From contig URQK01000030.1 in assembly GCA_900549975.1 (NCBI GenBank), positions 1 to 16,916 of the forward strand: 16,916 nucleotides of DNA. Reading direction: 5' to 3'. Position numbers and translations under genes: made by a program. Shown here in pieces: positions 6,484 to 15,821 of this stretch. This DNA is from an uncultured Mollicutes bacterium (GTDB lineage: Bacteria; Bacillota_I; Bacilli_A; RFN20; CAG-826). Positions within the stretch are counted from its first letter, which is position 1; each line of letters opens with the position of its first letter. The notes under the pieces are model-generated. The model searched no databases. It was given only the letters and a program-made list of their open reading frames with translations, and was not told where the DNA came from.

Positions 6484-8313
6484 ATGAAGTTTATTAGCAA
6501 ATTAAAACATAGTGGTTTTGTCGTATTCTTCAGCCTTTTATTACTATCTTCTTGCAATAATTTTAACACTAATGCAACTTATAAAGTTGACTTTGCTTTA
6601 AACACGCCAACTGGACTAGTTACAACAGAACATAGCGCTCAATACATCAAGTACAATGGTTTAGTGGAAAAACCTGTTGTTACAGTTATAAGTGATAATG
6701 CCGATAATTATCGTATTGAAGGATGGTACACAGATTCATCTTATTCAAGTGATAGTTTATGGGATTTTGATATTTACCCGGTTAAAAATAATTTTACCTT
6801 GTACGCTAAATGGACAAAGATGTATTCGGTTAAATTCTTTTTAGAAGGTAATAACGACACACCAGTTTATGAAACTTTGGTTAAGCCCAATCATAAAGTC
6901 AACAATTGTGATGACAAAGTGGCTGGCTATAAAATTGACGGATATTATACATCTAGCTCTTTTAAAAGTAACGAAGAATTTGATTTTAATACTCCAATTA
7001 ATAATCACACGTCTTTATACTTAAAAACAGATGGATTACTTTATTTTTCTGCTAATACATTAAAAAGAAACTTTACACCAGTTGCCGCTAGTATCAGCGG
7101 TTCAACTGTAGGTAATACTACATTGGTTAACACTAATAATGAAGAAGCTCTTCAAATCAATTTTGGATATTCCGCAAAAGCAAGCAATGGCAATAGTGAT
7201 CCACATTTACTTTTTGCAGGTGGAAATATTTCTATTTTAAAAAGTCAAGTTGTCACTATAAAGATGAAGAATCTTGGCCCAGCTAAACAAATAGGCTTTT
7301 ATTTTGTTGGTAAAGACAAATATGGAAACTTTATTGGTGGAGAAGATTTTAGTGCTACAAATGCATTGTATTATAATTTCAAAAGCAATGAGATTAATAT
7401 GAAAGAATCTGATGAATGGATAGATGTTGAGTTTAATCTAGCTAAAGAAACACTTAACTGGACTAAGATAGATACACTTAATAAGATTCGAATTGAGTCT
7501 ACTTATGCTTCAAAAGATACAAAAGACACTACAAATGTATTCTTGATAAAAGAAATTTTAAGTAAAAATGTACCAAGTTATGATACTCGTAATCCAATGG
7601 TATCTTTCTATGATGGAGAGCAATTGATTTATTCTACAAGAATTAATAAAAATTTTTTATTAACAAAAGAAACCGCTACCAATATGTGCGCGGGTTATAA
7701 GGTAAAAGAATTTTATAGTGACAAAAACAAATCACAAATTTATAACTTTAATAGTGCGGTTGATAGTAACGTGAATTTATATATTGATTATGATGATACT
7801 TTCTATTTTGATGGTAAAGCTATTTCATCACGTTTTGATATGATGGCTTCTAATGATAGTGGCACAAAAGACTTTGTCCCTACTAAAGGAACAATTCAAT
7901 ATAATGAACAATATGATGCTGCTGATGTAAACTTTGGCTTATCCACTATTGCGGATCCTTACTTATATGTCGGTGAGTGCTATGTTCCAATAAATGGCAA
8001 AACACAAATCGAAGTTACTTTAAAGAACTTAGGAAATTGTAAACAAATCGCTCTATATTGGGCAGGAGAAACTATCCAAGGCAGCGTGATAGATGATTTT
8101 ACGGCAGGATATGAATATTGGAGCAACGCTAATTTACAAAATAATATGAAAATTACTGATGATTATGTTACTTATACTTTTGATTTAGCTTCTAATTCAA
8201 AGTGGACTAGTATGAAAGCTATTACTAAATTTAGATTACAAGCGGCATATGTCTCAACATCAAAAGATGATATGTCTAATCGCATGATTATTAAATCAAT
8301 CTCTGGGAGGTAA
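6484..8313 (+). CDS. Surface lipoprotein with B-repeats and a duplicated beta-rich module
   Basis: A 609-residue exported lipoprotein. The signal peptide ends in the lipobox LSSC, with Cys24 as the lipid anchor. Two InlB B-repeat-like (Listeria-Bacteroides repeat) units follow: about 33-112, with the typical GWYTD and LYAKW, and 114-183. A beta-rich module at about 184-360 comes next, then a third B-repeat-like unit (371-437) and a second copy of the module (438-608). The two modules share M/LKNLGxxKQIxxYxxG (261 and 513), WTxxxxxxKxR (326 and 574) and YxS, at offsets of about 250 residues, so a unit of about 250 residues has been duplicated. The module resembles no family I can name; a carbohydrate-binding beta-sandwich is a guess. 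It is the first gene of the operon (GGAG ribosome site), three bases ahead of the next lipoprotein. Confidence 0.8.
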   Translation: MKFISKLKHSGFVVFFSLLLLSSCNNFNTNATYKVDFALNTPTGLVTTEHSAQYIKYNGLVEKPVVTVISDNADNYRIEGWYTDSSYSSDSLWDFDIYPVKNNFTLYAKWTKMYSVKFFLEGNNDTPVYETLVKPNHKVNNCDDKVAGYKIDGYYTSSSFKSNEEFDFNTPINNHTSLYLKTDGLLYFSANTLKRNFTPVAASISGSTVGNTTLVNTNNEEALQINFGYSAKASNGNSDPHLLFAGGNISILKSQVVTIKMKNLGPAKQIGFYFVGKDKYGNFIGGEDFSATNALYYNFKSNEINMKESDEWIDVEFNLAKETLNWTKIDTLNKIRIESTYASKDTKDTTNVFLIKEILSKNVPSYDTRNPMVSFYDGEQLIYSTRINKNFLLTKETATNMCAGYKVKEFYSDKNKSQIYNFNSAVDSNVNLYIDYDDTFYFDGKAISSRFDMMASNDSGTKDFVPTKGTIQYNEQYDAADVNFGLSTIADPYLYVGECYVPINGKTQIEVTLKNLGNCKQIALYWAGETIQGSVIDDFTAGYEYWSNANLQNNMKITDDYVTYTFDLASNSKWTSMKAITKFRLQAAYVSTSKDDMSNRMIIKSISGR

Positions 8314-8316
8314 GTT

Positions 8317-10899
8317 ATGAAAAAACATAAAATATTGTTATTAGGTGCTATTTATTGTTTATTTATAAGTGGTTGCTCAACCAATAATAATGATGAACCA
8401 AGAGATGATAAAATAGCTAATTCTCAATACATTTATAATTTACCAGAAGTTAATAAAGAAGAGTTGACTAATTTATCTTCAATGCATGAACTAGGTAGTT
8501 CAATTTATCATAGCAATAGAATTAAAAATGCTGTTCAAGGATATTATAGTGACTCTTCACGTAGCAGTTTTATTGTAAAAAACTCCACGATGCAATTAAA
8601 TCATAAATTAGCAAATGTTGATGGTGATGTTTCAAAATCAAAAGTAGTTTCATCTTTTAAAAACAGTAGAGGAGGAGACTACTTTAAAAATTCTATGGAT
8701 GTTTATATTAAAAGTGGCGAAGATTATGTTTATGGTAAAGATTATGAAGGATACGCTCGTGTAAATACTAATAAATTAGGATATTATTATTATGAACTAA
8801 ATGTTAGAGATTACGATTTTTCATCTTTAGGATATGATTTAAATTTAGAAAAAACATTTCATACATATTCTGATCAATTAAGAACTAATTTTAGAGCTAT
8901 TTCTCAAGGCACTACATCAATTGATGCTATTGGTTTTGAACTTAAGATTTTAAATGAAACTATTAATAAAGTAGAAATATATGATGGAAAAGATTATTTC
9001 TCCTTAGATGATAAACAATTAAATAATGCGAAAAACATTCAATATGTGGCATTCCATATAAAGAATGTTGGTGTTATTGGTACAATCTTCCCTAATAGTG
9101 ACAATGTTAGAGTAAGTTTATCAAAAAACAAATATGCGACAACTTTAAAACAAGAAAGTATAGTTCTTGATGGTAAGTTAACCGCAGGACAAGATGCATC
9201 TGTTTATAATCGCATTTATAATGATGAAACGAATTCTTTTGAAGATATTAGAAAAGCTAATAAAATCGAACAAAATCCATATGATAGTCAACAAATAAAT
9301 GTGGATGAGTCAAAAGATAATGCAAAATTTTTAGGATATGACTTTGCTCGAGGCGCTTATACATTTAATTTAGATTCCATGTCATTTTATAATGCTTATT
9401 ATTTGACACCGGATAAAAAATTCTTTGAAAGTATTAATATTACTCCTATTGATGAACGTGACATTTATGTTTACATAAAGTGTGACCGACCAGTAGAGGG
9501 TGCAACTATTATTGATAAAGATAATGTGCAAATACCAATACCAATAGAAATATGTAAAAACTTTGGTCATGAAAATGAAGAACCAATATATGAAACAGGG
9601 GATCCGTTCTATGGAATATTTATTTTTCCTATTTCAACTACAAAAGGTAAAAATATCTCTTTTACACTAATAAGTGTAATGCAAAACTGGGGTAATTATA
9701 AAATTAAGCAATTATCTTCAATATCTTATTCCACTGGTTATTATCATATGTCCACTGGTGTTACCGAAACAAACTGTATTGCTCCTTATTTCTGTAATAA
9801 CTTGGCTACTTATGAAGATTATGGTTGGGGCTGGTTTATTCCTGATTTTAGAGGACCAAGCGGAAAAATGTGGGAGTATGGAGATCCGCAATTTAATAGC
9901 GTTGGCATTGTGTGTATTCCGACCAATAATTCGACAAGAACAAAAGCTAATTATGTTGGATCAAATATTATATCTTCTGGATTAGTTTATAATGACCTTA
10001 AATACAGTTATATCTCAGATGATAATACTTATAAGTTTGATTTACGCCATGTGGAAATGGCACAAGATGATGAATCTAGAACTTATTATGAAATAGATTT
10101 TGAAATGTTAGAAGATGTAAATTTAAAATCAAAAGAATTTTCAATTATTGGTTTTGATGGCAAAAATACTGATTATAAAAAATATGCTTATTTAGATGAA
10201 TCTAATAATCATGTCATACTTGATGCAAAAAGAAGTAAAGGTGAAGAAACTTTTAATGTTTTACATCAAGGAACAAGTTATATGTCAATTTATGATAAGA
10301 CAAATGCTATAGTAGAAAATAACAATTTTGGATTAATTGTTAAAGATGCCACAGTAACAAAAAATAATGAAACTAAACCACTTGGATTAGCTATGTACAC
10401 TAATTATGGTAAAATTCATGTTAAATCTAATTATGTATCATTAACATTAAAAGAAAATTTAAGACTAAAAAAAGGCGATAAATTACATTTGGAAATTATT
10501 TTATTACCTTTCGGCGATGAAGGGAAGATGTTAGAAAATGGTGATAATGTCTTAAAAGTATATGGCGATAGTGTCGTAGATTCATTAACCGCGATATCAA
10601 AAACTGGTACAAATGTTAAAGATGGTTATGTGAACACTATTAAGGCAACTAATAATAATGCCAAAGCAATCTATGTTGGTGGCAGTTATAAAAATTATGA
10701 TATTACATATGCTTTAAAATTCACTAACTTCACAAAATTAGGAAAACCTAGCATTACAAAAGATAACGCTAACTACCAATATAATAAAGAAATATTAGGA
10801 TATGATGGCTATCAAGTAAGTTATGAAAATGGTGGATTTACTTATTCATTCAATATTACTAAAAATAATAGTAATTCAACATATTCAATATCGTTATAG
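8317..10899 (+). CDS. Large surface lipoprotein of unrecognised family
   Basis: An 860-residue exported protein with a lipobox (FISGC, anchor Cys20) and no other membrane segment. I recognise no known domain. It is rich in Tyr, Asn and Asp and in predicted beta strands. The most distinctive part is at about 470-530: YSTGYYHMSTGVTETNC, then CNNLATYEDYGWGWF and IPDFRGPSGKMWEYG, dense in aromatic, His, Asp, Glu and Cys residues and looking like a ligand or active site. N-terminal residues 58-100 (SMHELGSSIYHSNR) are also distinctive. The GGGAGG ribosome site overlaps the stop of the preceding gene, and the solute-binding protein gene follows after 12 bases, so it is part of the sugar ABC operon. 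A glycan-binding or glycan-cleaving role is inferred from context only. Confidence 0.75.
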   Translation: MKKHKILLLGAIYCLFISGCSTNNNDEPRDDKIANSQYIYNLPEVNKEELTNLSSMHELGSSIYHSNRIKNAVQGYYSDSSRSSFIVKNSTMQLNHKLANVDGDVSKSKVVSSFKNSRGGDYFKNSMDVYIKSGEDYVYGKDYEGYARVNTNKLGYYYYELNVRDYDFSSLGYDLNLEKTFHTYSDQLRTNFRAISQGTTSIDAIGFELKILNETINKVEIYDGKDYFSLDDKQLNNAKNIQYVAFHIKNVGVIGTIFPNSDNVRVSLSKNKYATTLKQESIVLDGKLTAGQDASVYNRIYNDETNSFEDIRKANKIEQNPYDSQQINVDESKDNAKFLGYDFARGAYTFNLDSMSFYNAYYLTPDKKFFESINITPIDERDIYVYIKCDRPVEGATIIDKDNVQIPIPIEICKNFGHENEEPIYETGDPFYGIFIFPISTTKGKNISFTLISVMQNWGNYKIKQLSSISYSTGYYHMSTGVTETNCIAPYFCNNLATYEDYGWGWFIPDFRGPSGKMWEYGDPQFNSVGIVCIPTNNSTRTKANYVGSNIISSGLVYNDLKYSYISDDNTYKFDLRHVEMAQDDESRTYYEIDFEMLEDVNLKSKEFSIIGFDGKNTDYKKYAYLDESNNHVILDAKRSKGEETFNVLHQGTSYMSIYDKTNAIVENNNFGLIVKDATVTKNNETKPLGLAMYTNYGKIHVKSNYVSLTLKENLRLKKGDKLHLEIILLPFGDEGKMLENGDNVLKVYGDSVVDSLTAISKTGTNVKDGYVNTIKATNNNAKAIYVGGSYKNYDITYALKFTNFTKLGKPSITKDNANYQYNKEILGYDGYQVSYENGGFTYSFNITKNNSNSTYSISL

Positions 10900-10911
10900 G
10901 AGAAAATCATT

Positions 10912-12639
10912 ATGAAAAGAAAATATTTATTAGTAAATTTATTGTTACTTTCTTCATTTGGCTTATTTGCATGTGGAAAGCAAGAAAATAGTGGTAATCA
11001 AACTAAATACATTAATGTTGATCCACTTGAAATTGAAGGGTTTAATAAACAATATTTACCGGTTAAAGACAAAATTTTAAAAAGACAAGGTAATATTAAT
11101 ATCTGCTTAGAGTTTGATGGTGCAGAAGAAGCTTATCAAAAAGTTGCTAATGAATATATGCGACTTCATGGCGGATCTGTTAATGTAAGCATCAAACAAT
11201 ACACAGGTAACTATAGTGACTATATTACTAATCAAATGAACACTTTGGATATCGTACAAGGTAACTTTATTAACAATATTGAAAATTATTGTTTAAATAT
11301 GTATCAAGATATTTATAAAGAAAATCCATACGCAGGAACAAATAGTGATGGCGATATTAATTATTGGGGCGATGTATTAACTGAAGAAGCTTATGTTAGT
11401 TCAAAAAGTGCAACAAATGCCACATATATTTTAAACTCAGAAAATTTACAAACTGCGTGGTTCGTTAATAAAGTTGCATTAAATGAAGCTGGAAAACATG
11501 GATATAATGTTAGAAATAATAACAACAAACTTACAACTCCAAGAACTTGGGATGAACTAATTGATTTGTGTGAAGCAATGTATCAAGCAGGATATACTCA
11601 TCCACTTGGTATATCTTTAAATGATGAATCAATTGATGCAATTCAATTTACTTGGTTACTTAGAGTTTATGGTGACTATTATTATCGTAATGAATATAAA
11701 AATATTGTTACAAATACAGGATATGAATATGATCCAACTGATAAAAACCCAGAAACAGATGGCGATTGGAGTATCAAAGATACAGTATTCTATAATTCTC
11801 TTTTAGATGATCGCCAAGGAGATGACCGTCCTTATATTCAAGGTAGTCAAAAGAAAACAAATTATGTTGGTGCAACAAGTGGAAAATATAAAGAATTTTT
11901 GGAACAACTTTATAAAATGAGAAAATATCTTTCTTCTGATGCTAGCCAAACAAATTATTCATTAAATAATGTTCGTAATTATTTTGCTTATCAAACAAGA
12001 GGTAAAGAAAATTCGCCACAAATTATATTGGATTACGCTGGTGAAGGATTGCTTTTTGCTAAGAGTGATAAGATTGAATATGATTTCTTTGATTATCCTA
12101 AGATGGTTTCTGAAGGCGGATATATTGATGAAAATAGTATCGTAAGAGATGTTGGTGGTAATGGTGGATATTTATCTATTGTTAAAAGCGGAAAGAGTAA
12201 TGATCAAGTTAATTTATCATTAGATTTCTTAATGTTTTTAATGTCTCCATATGGTCAAACAATTTATTATGATGCATTAAGCAAAACAACTTTTGCTCCT
12301 AAAGGTTTAACAACGGTTATTAATGATTATGTTTTGGTTCCAAGTGAATGGGAATCATTCTTTAAAACAGATAAAATTAGTTTTAATGGATTAGTTGATG
12401 AAAATCCTTATGTAATTAGTTATTTAAGGGGTATTGGTGGTATGAGCGAAACTAAAGATGCTTTAAAAACATTAATGCGCGGACTTTTATCTGATACTGG
12501 TAGTGATGAAAAAAAAGTTAGTCAAGTACAAAATGAATGGCAAAAAGCTTATTTAAATAGTTGGAATGCTTATTGTGATAAGGTTGGTTACAATAAAGAA
12601 TCTTATAAACGACCTGGAAGCGATGTGACAGGTAAATAA
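10912..12639 (+). CDS. ABC transporter extracellular sugar-binding lipoprotein (family 1)
   Basis: A 575-residue lipoprotein; the signal peptide ends in GLFAC with anchor Cys21. The fold signature of family 1 solute-binding proteins is visible: a first strand NINICLEFDGAEEAYQKVANEY (62-83), the hinge-type segment PRTWDELIDLCEAMYQAGYTHPLG at about 205-228, and a C-terminal GGNGGYLSIVKSGKSNDQ stretch before the closing helices (LDFLMFLMSPYGQ). At 575 residues it is longer than the usual 400-450, with extra sequence in the middle and end. It would deliver sugar, probably an oligosaccharide, to the two permeases encoded directly downstream. AGGAG precedes its ATG. Its stop overlaps the next start by one base (TAATG). 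Confidence 0.9.
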   Translation: MKRKYLLVNLLLLSSFGLFACGKQENSGNQTKYINVDPLEIEGFNKQYLPVKDKILKRQGNINICLEFDGAEEAYQKVANEYMRLHGGSVNVSIKQYTGNYSDYITNQMNTLDIVQGNFINNIENYCLNMYQDIYKENPYAGTNSDGDINYWGDVLTEEAYVSSKSATNATYILNSENLQTAWFVNKVALNEAGKHGYNVRNNNNKLTTPRTWDELIDLCEAMYQAGYTHPLGISLNDESIDAIQFTWLLRVYGDYYYRNEYKNIVTNTGYEYDPTDKNPETDGDWSIKDTVFYNSLLDDRQGDDRPYIQGSQKKTNYVGATSGKYKEFLEQLYKMRKYLSSDASQTNYSLNNVRNYFAYQTRGKENSPQIILDYAGEGLLFAKSDKIEYDFFDYPKMVSEGGYIDENSIVRDVGGNGGYLSIVKSGKSNDQVNLSLDFLMFLMSPYGQTIYYDALSKTTFAPKGLTTVINDYVLVPSEWESFFKTDKISFNGLVDENPYVISYLRGIGGMSETKDALKTLMRGLLSDTGSDEKKVSQVQNEWQKAYLNSWNAYCDKVGYNKESYKRPGSDVTGK

Positions 12640-14897
12640 TGGAAACTAATAGCAAAAGACACTTTACTTTTAAAATTACTGCAATAATATCAAGCACTAT
12701 TGCATTAATTTTTCTTGTGCTTTCTATTGTTTCTATAATTTTAATTCCAAAAGTATCTACTTTGAATTCATCAAATAATGAACCAGTTGTTTCTTTAGTA
12801 AGCGATAGTGATAATTTATATTATTCGACAACAAATAATATAAATAAAGCTACTAAGGAAAATGAATTAATTAGTTCATACAATTTGATAGAAGATGTTA
12901 ATACTAAATATTTATTAGATGTAACATCTATAAAAAGTCTATATGAAACAGATACTAACCAATTAGTGGCTGTTTCTCAAAACGCTAATGATGGATATTT
13001 ATTTTTAATTAATAAGTTTGATTTATCTTTAAATAGTTATTCTAAATTTAATGGGGAATTTTCTAAATTCACCACAAGCGGCGATGACATTGTTATTGCA
13101 TCTAAAACTGGTAAATATACCTTATATTCAAGATATAGCATTAGTAGTTTTTCTAGTGGTGTTTATAAAAGTGGTTATTATTATCGAATTACTGTAGGAA
13201 AAGATCGAAATAGTTATACATTAAATAGAAATGAATCTATCACAACATTAGAAATAGCAATTAAAGATAATTATTTATATGCAATAAATTCTGCTGGAAT
13301 TAGTGTAATGGATTTAGATTTCACTTATAACAATTTCCATACTGATGAAGTAAAAAACAAGTGGGAAAATACAGAATTTATCGATAAATATGGTGTTAAA
13401 GATACACCGACTAAAGATAAAATTACCCTTGATTCAAGCACATTCAAAGAAAGTACATCTTATTATGATGTAATTGGCCTTTCTATCAGTGGCGGTTTTT
13501 TAAATTCCAAACAAAAAGCAGTTTATTATATCGGAACAGATAATTCCTTATATTCCTTAAACTTTAGTGATATAAAAAGAAAAAGGCCAGAAGGATCAAT
13601 AAGCGAAGATAAAATAAATAGATATGAAAATATAAAATTTAAGAATTTAGTCGAAACTGATGGATGTTTATTTTATGATGATAAAGTAGAAATTGCCTAT
13701 GTTATTTTTAAAGCATCAAACAATGTTAGTAAAATAGTTTTTGAAAATGAATTACCAGTATTGGATTTTACAATTAGTGTGGAGTTCAATATTGTTTATT
13801 TAGTTACTGACCACACAGATAATTATGTTGCTTATTTATTTAACAATAGTAATAAGAGCGAGAGTGGCGTATATTTAGCTAAATATTTTAATCCAACTGC
13901 ATATTTGAATTTTGGTTGGACAAAATCTGCATTCATTTATTTTATTGTACTTACATTATTATTTGTTCTTGTGTCTATTATTTCATGGCTAGGAACATTA
14001 AAGAAAGATTACGATAAAAAAATAATCAAGCAAATCAGGACTATTTATAAATGTAAGTTTATTTATTTAACAATGGCGCCATCACTGATATTGCTAATTA
14101 CGTTTTGTTACTATCCTGCAATTGCATCTATTGGACTATCGTTCTTTGATTATACAAAAGAAAACCCAGCATTTAACTGGAATAATTTTGCAAATTATAA
14201 ATTTGTATTTACAGATCCAAATATGTTAAGTGCATTTAAAAATATGTTTTTATTCTTACTTGTTGATATTATTACGGCAGTATTGCCGCCTTTGATTTTT
14301 GCTTTCTTTTTATCAACAATGAAAAATAAAAAATTATCAAAAATAATGCGAACACTATTATTTATACCAGGTATAATTCCTGGCATTGCCGGTAATCTTA
14401 TTTGGAAAGAGGCAATACTAGGTAATTTTGGTGTTCTTAATGAATGCATTAAAGCTTGTGGCGGCAGTGTTATTAGCTTTTTAGCACAATCATCTACGGC
14501 TAAGTGGTCTCTGTTATTAGTGGGATTCCCTTATGTAGGAAGTTATTTAATTTTCTATGGCGGAATGATGAATATTCCAAGTAGCTACTATGAAGCTTGC
14601 GAATTAGAAGGAGTAGGCCCATGGAAAAGATTTGTACGTATTGACATTCCACTAGTTTTCCCACAATTAAAATATGTCTTCGTTTGTTCAATAATAAATT
14701 CTATGCAAAACTTTGCTCGAGTTCAATCAATTACTAATGGTGCTTATGACACTAATGTACCGGTACTTGAAATGTATGATCAAATTATGGATGGAAATTA
14801 TGGCAAAGCCTCGGCAATTGCATCGATTATATTTGTTTTATTATTCTTTGCAACTTATTTCACAATGAAACAAAAGAAAAAAGAAATGAAGGTGTAA
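12639..14897 (+). CDS. Sugar ABC permease (MalF-type) with a large N-terminal extracytoplasmic domain
   Basis: A 752-residue permease, more than twice the usual 290-320. Residues 10-36 are a membrane anchor. Residues about 40-425 are an extracytoplasmic domain with repeated short strand patterns (DNLYYST, DGYLFLINKFD, NYLYAINSAGI, NSLYSLNFSD) that suggest a beta-propeller-like fold. A second membrane segment (429-453) leads to a standard MalF-like permease core (about 475-745). The core carries the EAA loop that docks the ATPase, EACELEGVGPW plus IDIPLVFPQ at 652-676. The frame is continuous, so this is a true fusion. E. coli MalF has a large periplasmic loop that contacts the binding protein; this domain could play the same part, though it sits elsewhere in the chain. 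The ribosome site is weak, and coupling to the preceding gene by TAATG is likely. Confidence 0.88.
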   Translation: METNSKRHFTFKITAIISSTIALIFLVLSIVSIILIPKVSTLNSSNNEPVVSLVSDSDNLYYSTTNNINKATKENELISSYNLIEDVNTKYLLDVTSIKSLYETDTNQLVAVSQNANDGYLFLINKFDLSLNSYSKFNGEFSKFTTSGDDIVIASKTGKYTLYSRYSISSFSSGVYKSGYYYRITVGKDRNSYTLNRNESITTLEIAIKDNYLYAINSAGISVMDLDFTYNNFHTDEVKNKWENTEFIDKYGVKDTPTKDKITLDSSTFKESTSYYDVIGLSISGGFLNSKQKAVYYIGTDNSLYSLNFSDIKRKRPEGSISEDKINRYENIKFKNLVETDGCLFYDDKVEIAYVIFKASNNVSKIVFENELPVLDFTISVEFNIVYLVTDHTDNYVAYLFNNSNKSESGVYLAKYFNPTAYLNFGWTKSAFIYFIVLTLLFVLVSIISWLGTLKKDYDKKIIKQIRTIYKCKFIYLTMAPSLILLITFCYYPAIASIGLSFFDYTKENPAFNWNNFANYKFVFTDPNMLSAFKNMFLFLLVDIITAVLPPLIFAFFLSTMKNKKLSKIMRTLLFIPGIIPGIAGNLIWKEAILGNFGVLNECIKACGGSVISFLAQSSTAKWSLLLVGFPYVGSYLIFYGGMMNIPSSYYEACELEGVGPWKRFVRIDIPLVFPQLKYVFVCSIINSMQNFARVQSITNGAYDTNVPVLEMYDQIMDGNYGKASAIASIIFVLLFFATYFTMKQKKKEMKV

Positions 14898-14900
14898 TTT

Positions 14901-15773
14901 ATGATTAAACAAGGAATTATTAAAAAGACTATTGACCGTCGTACATTTCAAATAGGTATTAATATTTATATTATTTTATGTACAATATTTTGTTTAATAC
15001 CATTATTTGTAACGATTTTAAACTCTTTGAAATCGAATGAAAACATTATTTTATCAATATTTGGATTTACAATTTCTGGAAGTGCAACGGCGGAAAACTA
15101 TACACTAGCATTCAATGCTATTAAAACTTATTTCTTTAGAACAATCATACTTTCATTAATTGGCGCGACAGTGGATGTTATGCTTGGTGCTTTATTAGCA
15201 TATATATTTTCTTTTAAAGAATTTCCTGGCAAAAACTTTTTCTTTATGATGTTTATATCAGTAATGTTATTACCGTCAATTATGGGTATGCCAATCTTAC
15301 TTCCATTAGTAAAGGACATTCTCCATTTAGCGGATTCAGAGTTTTTATCATACATTGGTTATTTATTACCAAACTTTGCTGGTGGACAAGTAACAGCTTT
15401 ATTCTTGTTTAAAACATTCTTTTCCCAACAACCAAAAGATATTTATGAATCAGCAAGAATCGAAGGTGCGAATGACCTTACAATATTTTTTAAAATTACA
15501 TTCCCATTAGCATTCCCAATTATTTTATTCCAATTTGTTGGAATATTTACAAGCTTATATAACGATTATTTATGGCCTAGTTTGTTATTTAATACTGATT
15601 ATACAACTTTAATGCCAATACTTGTTAAACAACAAACAGTATTCTCAAACTTAAGCCAAAGTGGCGCAACATACGCAATGTATATGCTTTCTTCAATACC
15701 ACTAATTATTGCCTCAATTATTTCAATGAAACACTTTGTAGGTGGAGATTTTGCTAGTGGTATGAAGTTATAG
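14901..15773 (+). CDS. Sugar ABC permease (MalG-type)
   Basis: A 290-residue inner permease subunit of the carbohydrate uptake CUT1 class, partner of the upstream MalF-like protein. It has six hydrophobic segments (first at about 18-42, last at 260-280). The EAA loop ESARIEGANDLTIFFKITFPLAFPI at 183-207 contacts the ATPase. NDYLWPSLL (221-229) and a GxxxGMKL tail (282-290) are typical of the family. It starts three bases after the preceding stop, with AAGGTG in the 3' end of that gene. The AGGAGG that follows its own stop leads to the ATPase start, so the operon continued beyond it. Confidence 0.95.
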   Translation: MIKQGIIKKTIDRRTFQIGINIYIILCTIFCLIPLFVTILNSLKSNENIILSIFGFTISGSATAENYTLAFNAIKTYFFRTIILSLIGATVDVMLGALLAYIFSFKEFPGKNFFFMMFISVMLLPSIMGMPILLPLVKDILHLADSEFLSYIGYLLPNFAGGQVTALFLFKTFFSQQPKDIYESARIEGANDLTIFFKITFPLAFPIILFQFVGIFTSLYNDYLWPSLLFNTDYTTLMPILVKQQTVFSNLSQSGATYAMYMLSSIPLIIASIISMKHFVGGDFASGMKL

Positions 15774-15785
15774 GAGGAAAAAACA

Positions 15786-15821
15786 ATGGCAACATTAAAA
15801 CTTGAAAATATCAATAAAATT
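15786..15821 (+). CDS. Sugar ABC transporter ATPase (MsmX/UgpC-like), only the first 12 codons
   Basis: A strong AGGAGG site at about 15773-15778 precedes an ATG whose first residues, MATLKLENINKI, are the standard opening of MsmX/UgpC-type ATPases, where Y and the Walker A region should follow. Instead the sequence changes at about 15822 into a foreign minus-strand gene. The reading frame goes on for about 107 more codons but encodes nothing sensible, because it is antisense to ppx. The gene completes the logic of the operon (binding protein, two permeases, ATPase) but is cut off by the join. Confidence 0.7.

Noticed and set aside
9382..9985. Short open frames on both strands inside the 860-residue lipoprotein gene
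   Set aside because: They are out of frame with a continuous coding region, show skewed composition and have no convincing ribosome sites.
14195..14691. Two minus-strand open frames inside the first permease gene
   Set aside because: They mirror conserved membrane-segment and EAA-loop codons of the permease and have no independent signals.
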